Positions 6,312 to 9,441 of a DNA stretch of 9,441 nt are shown one piece after another. Origin of the DNA: Methylotenera_A sp036675645. Lineage in GTDB: Bacteria; Pseudomonadota; Gammaproteobacteria; Burkholderiales; Methylophilaceae. The stretch is taken from NCBI GenBank assembly GCA_036675645.1, contig JAKFEP010000049.1, forward strand, positions 1-9,441, written 5' to 3'. The translations under genes were made by a program, and so were the position numbers. The notes beneath the pieces were generated by a model, which was not told the origin of the DNA, did not search any database, and saw only the letters and a program-made list of their open reading frames with translations. Numbering within the stretch: the stretch's first letter is position 1; every line of letters starts with the position of its first letter.

Positions 6312-6333
6312 CTTTAAAATTTAAATTTTAAAG
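6312..6333. repeat. Perfect 22-bp AT-rich palindrome
   Basis: The left arm ctttaaaattt (6312-6322) is followed without any spacer by its exact reverse complement (6323-6333). It lies 30 nt after the small gene's stop and just before the bidirectional terminator. As RNA it would fold poorly at the tip and is AT-only apart from the end pair, so a DNA role (protein site, cruciform) or chance in AT-rich DNA are both possible. Confidence 0.7.
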
Positions 6334-6350
6334 TAGATTTTAAGAATAAA

Positions 6351-6410
6351 GTGGGTAGCGCTTGTTAATTCTAAGCCACGCTAGCCCACATTTCACTTTT
6401 TACTCTTTTT
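6351..6410. terminator. Likely bidirectional terminator between the small gene and gnd
   Basis: GTGGGTAGCG (6351-6360) pairs with CGCTAGCCCAC (6379-6389), ten pairs with one bulged G. CTT/AAG can extend it inward across an internal loop. T-rich sequence (two TTTTT runs by 6410) follows on the plus strand, and ATTCTTAAAAT follows on the minus strand. It lies between two converging genes. The T-runs are not tight against the stem, so efficiency is uncertain. Confidence 0.65.
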
Positions 6411-6435
6411 ATATCTATTACTCAATTTACTTCTG

Positions 6436-7950
6436 TTATTCAATTTCTAGTTGTGGGCGACCTGCTTCTGGCCAATCCAGATGGTAGAACTGACCACGTG
6501 GTTGATCTTTACGCTCGTAAGTATGTGCACCAAAATAATCACGCTGGCCTTGCAACAAGTTTGCTGGCAAATCTGCACTTCGGTAACCATCGTAATACGC
6601 TAAAGCTGCACTAAAACCCTGGGCTGGAATGCCGTTAGTCACCGCTAGGGCAATCACTTTACGCCAACCTGCCTGACCTTCATTCATCGCATTGGTGAAA
6701 TATGGATCTAACATCAAGTTCTTTAAGCGTGAATTGATGGCATAGGCCATGGTAATTTTTTGCAAGAAGCGTGCACGAATAATACAACCGCCACGCCAGA
6801 TCTGTGCAATTTCCCCAAAGTTCAATTTCCAGTTATACGCTACTTGCGCTTTGTCGATCAGTTGGAAGCCTTGCGCGTAAGCACAGATTTTTGAGCAATA
6901 AAGTGCGTTTTTAATCGCTTCAATAATCGCTGCTTTATCTGTTTCTTTTACAAGTGCAGGGCCTTTTAAGATTTTGCTGGCTTCAACACGCTCTTCTTTT
7001 AAGCTTGAAAGTGCACGCGCATAAACCGCTGCCGCAATCGCGTTGGCTGGGGCGCCTAGTTCAAGCGCATTCGCAGCTGTCCATTGACCAGTGCCTTTTT
7101 GACCTGCAGTATCCAAGATTTGATCCACCAAGAACCCTTTAGACATCGGGTCTTTTTGTTGCAGTATATCGGCAGTGATCTCAATCAAGAAGCTTGATAA
7201 CTCGCCTTTGTTCCACTCGGCAAATACTTTACCGATTTCATCTGCAGGCATGCCTAACAGGTTTTTCATTAACCAGTAAGCTTCGCAAATCAATTGCATG
7301 TCGATATACTCAATGCCGTTGTGCACCATTTTTACATAGTGACCAGCGCCGTCTGGACCGATGTATTCTGCACATGAGAAGCCGCCTTGCACTGGTTTAC
7401 CAGGTGTACCGCCTTCCATAGGTTCGCCGGTCACTGGGTCGACTTTGGCAGCGATGTCGCGCCAGATTGGTTCTAAGCTTGCCCATGCTTTGCGTGTGCC
7501 AGATGGCATAAGAGAAGGGCCAAAACGCGCACCGGTTTCGCCGCCGGAAACACCAGAGCCAATAAAGTCGATACCTTTTACTGCCAATTCTTTTTCGCGG
7601 CGAATCGTGTCTGTCCACAATGAATTGCCGCCATCAATAATAATGTCGCCTTGCTCTAAAAATGGCAACAGTGCGTTAATCGTAACATCCGTAGCACTGC
7701 CAGCTTTAACTAGCAAAATAATCTTACGTGGGCGTTTGATGCTCAGTACAAAAGAGGCTAAATCAGCATGCCCAACCACGTTGGCATGCGATGGCTCATT
7801 GGCCTTGCACTCTTTAATAAAGTTGGTCATTTTTTTAGGGTCACGGTTGTATACCGCAATGGTATAGCCATGGTCGGCAATATTTAAGGCCAAGTTCTGG
7901 CCCATTACAGCGAGGCCAACAAGGCCAATATCAGCGTTTTTTGTGGTCAT
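6436..7950 (-). CDS. gnd: 6-phosphogluconate dehydrogenase, decarboxylating
   Basis: 504 residues of the long homodimeric type. The nucleotide-binding segment is GLVGLAVMG (9-17), followed by YNRDP (34-38). Substrate and catalytic motifs are IIDGGNS, GSGVSGGETGARFGPSLMPSG (in part: GVSGGETGARFGPSLMP) and HYVKMVHNGIEY with K207, H210, N211 and E214, equivalent to K183, H186, N187 and E190 of the sheep enzyme. The C-terminal helical domain ends with the usual AHTYER tail. It converts 6-phosphogluconate to ribulose 5-phosphate and CO2 with NAD(P)H. In RuMP methylotrophs this step closes the cyclic oxidation of formaldehyde. An insertion of about 20 residues at 170-192, absent from E. coli Gnd, precedes the catalytic helix. 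Arg36 argues for NADP use, but Asp37 stands where Thr is usual, so cofactor choice is open. Weak Shine-Dalgarno (AGAG). Confidence 0.97.
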   Translation of the reverse strand: MTTKNADIGLVGLAVMGQNLALNIADHGYTIAVYNRDPKKMTNFIKECKANEPSHANVVGHADLASFVLSIKRPRKIILLVKAGSATDVTINALLPFLEQGDIIIDGGNSLWTDTIRREKELAVKGIDFIGSGVSGGETGARFGPSLMPSGTRKAWASLEPIWRDIAAKVDPVTGEPMEGGTPGKPVQGGFSCAEYIGPDGAGHYVKMVHNGIEYIDMQLICEAYWLMKNLLGMPADEIGKVFAEWNKGELSSFLIEITADILQQKDPMSKGFLVDQILDTAGQKGTGQWTAANALELGAPANAIAAAVYARALSSLKEERVEASKILKGPALVKETDKAAIIEAIKNALYCSKICAYAQGFQLIDKAQVAYNWKLNFGEIAQIWRGGCIIRARFLQKITMAYAINSRLKNLMLDPYFTNAMNEGQAGWRKVIALAVTNGIPAQGFSAALAYYDGYRSADLPANLLQGQRDYFGAHTYERKDQPRGQFYHLDWPEAGRPQLEIE

Positions 7951-7997
7951 TTTGTTCTCTATTAAGGTTCTCTTAAATGGGTAATTTAAATAAATTT

Positions 7998-8029
7998 GAG
8001 GTAGTTGCTTGTGGCTAGCACCTCTTTTT
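7998..8029 (+). terminator. Possible terminator-like hairpin in the gnd leader
   Basis: GAGGT (7998-8002) pairs with ACCTC (8020-8024), with an inner GCT/AGC helix offset by a 4-nt bulge, followed directly by TTTTT (8025-8029). This is the form of a plus-strand intrinsic terminator, but no plus-strand gene precedes it. On the minus strand it lies between the dienelactone hydrolase gene and gnd and lacks a U-tract. The stem is weak, so this is tentative. Confidence 0.3.
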
Positions 8030-8106
8030 ATTGCTTTAGGATGTTGCTACTCTTTACTACTTTTTGACTACTACGTTTAAAACTAAATTTTAATGTCAAT
8101 GAATTG

Positions 8107-8841
8107 CTACAAAGTTCTAGCGAACATTTGCAACGTCATTTGGTAACCCAAGCTTGCCAACTCGGCATCGTAGCGGGCATCTTCGTCACGCATAAAGGCA
8201 TGCTGGGCGTTAAACTCATGCCAAGTGTAATTTAGATTAGCCGCTGCCAATTTTTGATGCACCAATGTGCGGCCCGCCGCAGGAATATGGTTATCTTGCT
8301 TGCCCCAAATCATCATCAGCTCACCTTGAATATCGGCAAGTCTTTCCATGCTGTGTTGATTGGGCTGGTTAGGGATCGTATTAATATGCAAATCGGTGGC
8401 GTAGAAACAGGCTGTGGCTTTTACCTCAGGCTGCAAAGCAGCGCGAAACGCCAAATGCCCGCCAATGCAAAATCCCATTGCTCCTAAATTACCACTGTAC
8501 CAATCCTGCGTGTTTAAAAAATCAATCATGGCGCGATTATCCGTATCGTACCCCTGCACGTCTTTGGCAGCTTTGTCAGCATTGCCTTTATCGCGGCCCG
8601 CATCGTCATAACCCAGCACCGTGCCAATCGGATTAAGTTCATGAAACACCTCTGGCACCAGTACCGCGTAGCCGTGCCCAGCCATGAAAGCCGCAGCGCG
8701 TGCAATTGGTCCTGTTTGCTGAAAAATCTCAGAGTAAAACAAAATAGCTGGTACTTTTTTGTTGTGAGTCGGCTTGTGAATATAAGTACGCATCACACCT
8801 GTAGGCGTGCTGATATCGGCAACTTGCGAGTGAACTAACAT
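8107..8841 (-). CDS. Dienelactone hydrolase family protein
   Basis: 244 residues of alpha/beta hydrolase fold, the usual length of the family. The nucleophile elbow is MGFCIGGH with Cys125 in place of the common Ser. The acid is in WGKQDNHIP (D183) and the histidine in NAQHAF (H214), giving the Cys-Asp-His triad. FYSEIF holds E38, matching the Glu that tunes the cysteine in the known enzyme. Family members hydrolyse lactones and esters; the name comes from dienelactone in chloroaromatic breakdown, but nothing nearby belongs to such a pathway, so the substrate is unknown. No signal peptide, so cytoplasmic. The ATG at 8841 lacks a recognisable Shine-Dalgarno. The gene is divergent from the protease gene and 156 nt upstream of gnd on the same strand. 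Confidence 0.93.
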   Translation of the reverse strand: MLVHSQVADISTPTGVMRTYIHKPTHNKKVPAILFYSEIFQQTGPIARAAAFMAGHGYAVLVPEVFHELNPIGTVLGYDDAGRDKGNADKAAKDVQGYDTDNRAMIDFLNTQDWYSGNLGAMGFCIGGHLAFRAALQPEVKATACFYATDLHINTIPNQPNQHSMERLADIQGELMMIWGKQDNHIPAAGRTLVHQKLAAANLNYTWHEFNAQHAFMRDEDARYDAELASLGYQMTLQMFARTL

Positions 8842-8932
8842 ATAGGGTTAAAATCTATGATTTGCAAAGGCGTTATTTTACTAGCTTTGGGAGTAATGTT
8901 ACACAATTAATCCATTAATTTTTAGAATATTG

Positions 8933-8962
8933 TTGTATGCTTGAAATTAGCATCTCTATCAT
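8933..8962 (+). promoter_or_regulatory. Candidate promoter of the serine protease gene
   Basis: TATCAT (8957-8962, five of six to consensus) lies 18 nt after TTGTAT (8933-8938, three of six). It is placed about 20 nt before the ATG at 8981. The weak -35 makes this only a suggestion. Confidence 0.25.
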
Positions 8963-8980
8963 TAAAAAAGTGAGTGTGGC

Positions 8981-9441
8981 ATGCGAATATTACTCAGCTA
9001 TTTAGGGTTTATCTTGCCCTTGGTATTTACCCAGACAGCTGCAGCTGAATCCGTCGCGGACTTAGCATTTAAATTAAAGGGCTCAGTCACTAAAGTGCAT
9101 GTCACCACGCAATCTGGGGGGCATGGCGTTGGCACCGGCGTGGTAGTTGGTAAGGACTTGGTTGCTACCAATTGCCATGTTTTGGCTAATGCACGCGGCG
9201 TAAAAATTACCAAGTTTGGTGAAAGCTTTACACCTGAAGCCATGCGTGCCGATTGGAAGCACGACTTATGTATTTTGCGCTTTCAATTTTTGGAGTTAAA
9301 ACCGGTTGAACTGGGCGATTCTGAAAACTTAAAATACGAACAACCGATTTTCTCTATCGGCTTCCCGGGTGGGCCGCCAAAACCACAATCCACCGTGGGT
9401 AAAATTAAAGCCTTGTATCCGCTTGATGATAGTCAAGTGGT
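8981..9441 (+). CDS. Exported trypsin-like serine protease (S1C type), N-terminal part
   Basis: ATG 8981 opens a frame that runs off the right edge (153 full codons seen). Residues 1-22 (MRILLSYLGFILPLVFTQTAAA) contain a short basic start, a hydrophobic core and an AAA end, a signal peptide likely cut near AAA-ES, so the protein acts in the periplasm or outside. The trypsin-like fold follows: GGHGVGTGVVVG (46-57), ATNCHVL with catalytic His66, and DWKHDLCILRF with catalytic Asp95. The serine region (usually GxSGGP) is beyond the window, so activity cannot be confirmed, nor whether a PDZ or other C-terminal domain follows. It resembles the trypsin_2/HtrA-like group, but a specific DegP/DegS name is not justified. 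Only a weak ribosome site (GTGAG) precedes it. It is divergent from the dienelactone hydrolase gene. Confidence 0.88.
   Translation, partial: MRILLSYLGFILPLVFTQTAAAESVADLAFKLKGSVTKVHVTTQSGGHGVGTGVVVGKDLVATNCHVLANARGVKITKFGESFTPEAMRADWKHDLCILRFQFLELKPVELGDSENLKYEQPIFSIGFPGGPPKPQSTVGKIKALYPLDDSQV

Noticed and set aside
7361..7867. 168-residue open frame on the plus strand opposite gnd
   Set aside because: It is wholly inside gnd on the other strand, has no ribosome site or recognisable motif, and gnd is unambiguous.
8094..8099. Perfect TTGACA on the minus strand as a gnd promoter -35 box
   Set aside because: No acceptable -10 hexamer lies 16-18 nt downstream; the best nearby sequences match poorly, so I did not call a promoter.
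8998..9243. Minus-strand 81-residue open frame opposite the protease
   Set aside because: It is antisense to a frame with a signal peptide and clear protease motifs; no support of its own.

Overview
The window looks like chromosomal DNA from a low-GC betaproteobacterium, most likely a methylotroph of the Methylophilaceae (Methylotenera/Methylophilus type). This is inferred, not proven. The signs are a pqqA gene for the PQQ cofactor precursor, a 6-phosphogluconate dehydrogenase of the kind used in the RuMP cycle, a thiS-thiG-apaG-mltA cluster, and AT-rich intergenic spacers. I see no insertion sequence, phage gene, tRNA, rRNA or CRISPR array. Two genes are cut by the window edges: lplT on the left and a secreted trypsin-like protease on the right.

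Left third, plus strand. The 3' end of an LplT-type lysophospholipid transporter (1-491) is followed by a 757-residue protein (659-2932). That protein appears to join a glycosidase-like TIM barrel and beta domain to a C-terminal Kdo/WaaP/InaA-type kinase fold. Next comes pqqA (3062-3133), only 23 codons long, standing alone without pqqBCDE and closed by a strong intrinsic terminator.

Middle, minus strand. A compact set of genes reads thiS, thiG, apaG, mltA (5829 down to 3178). Successive junctions are a 1-nt overlap, a 6-nt gap and a 19-nt gap, so this is probably one operon. ThiS and ThiG build the thiazole of thiamin, ApaG is a small beta-sandwich protein linked to metal and stress phenotypes, and MltA is an outer-membrane lytic transglycosylase. 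mltA converges on pqqA, and the two share a bidirectional terminator that contains the mltA stop codon.

A small plus-strand gene of unknown function (6106-6282) follows, preceded by an AT-rich leader with a nested inverted repeat and followed by a perfect 22-bp palindrome and a likely bidirectional terminator.

Right third. gnd (7950-6436, minus) encodes 6-phosphogluconate dehydrogenase, a central enzyme of the pentose phosphate route and of cyclic formaldehyde oxidation in RuMP methylotrophs. Upstream on the same strand is a dienelactone-hydrolase-family protein (8841-8107). Divergent from it is the start of an exported S1C-type serine protease (8981 to the window end).

Most of the window is ordinary housekeeping. 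The items most worth a second look are the orphan pqqA, the barrel-kinase fusion with degenerate glycosidase motifs, and the small unknown gene with its structured flanks.
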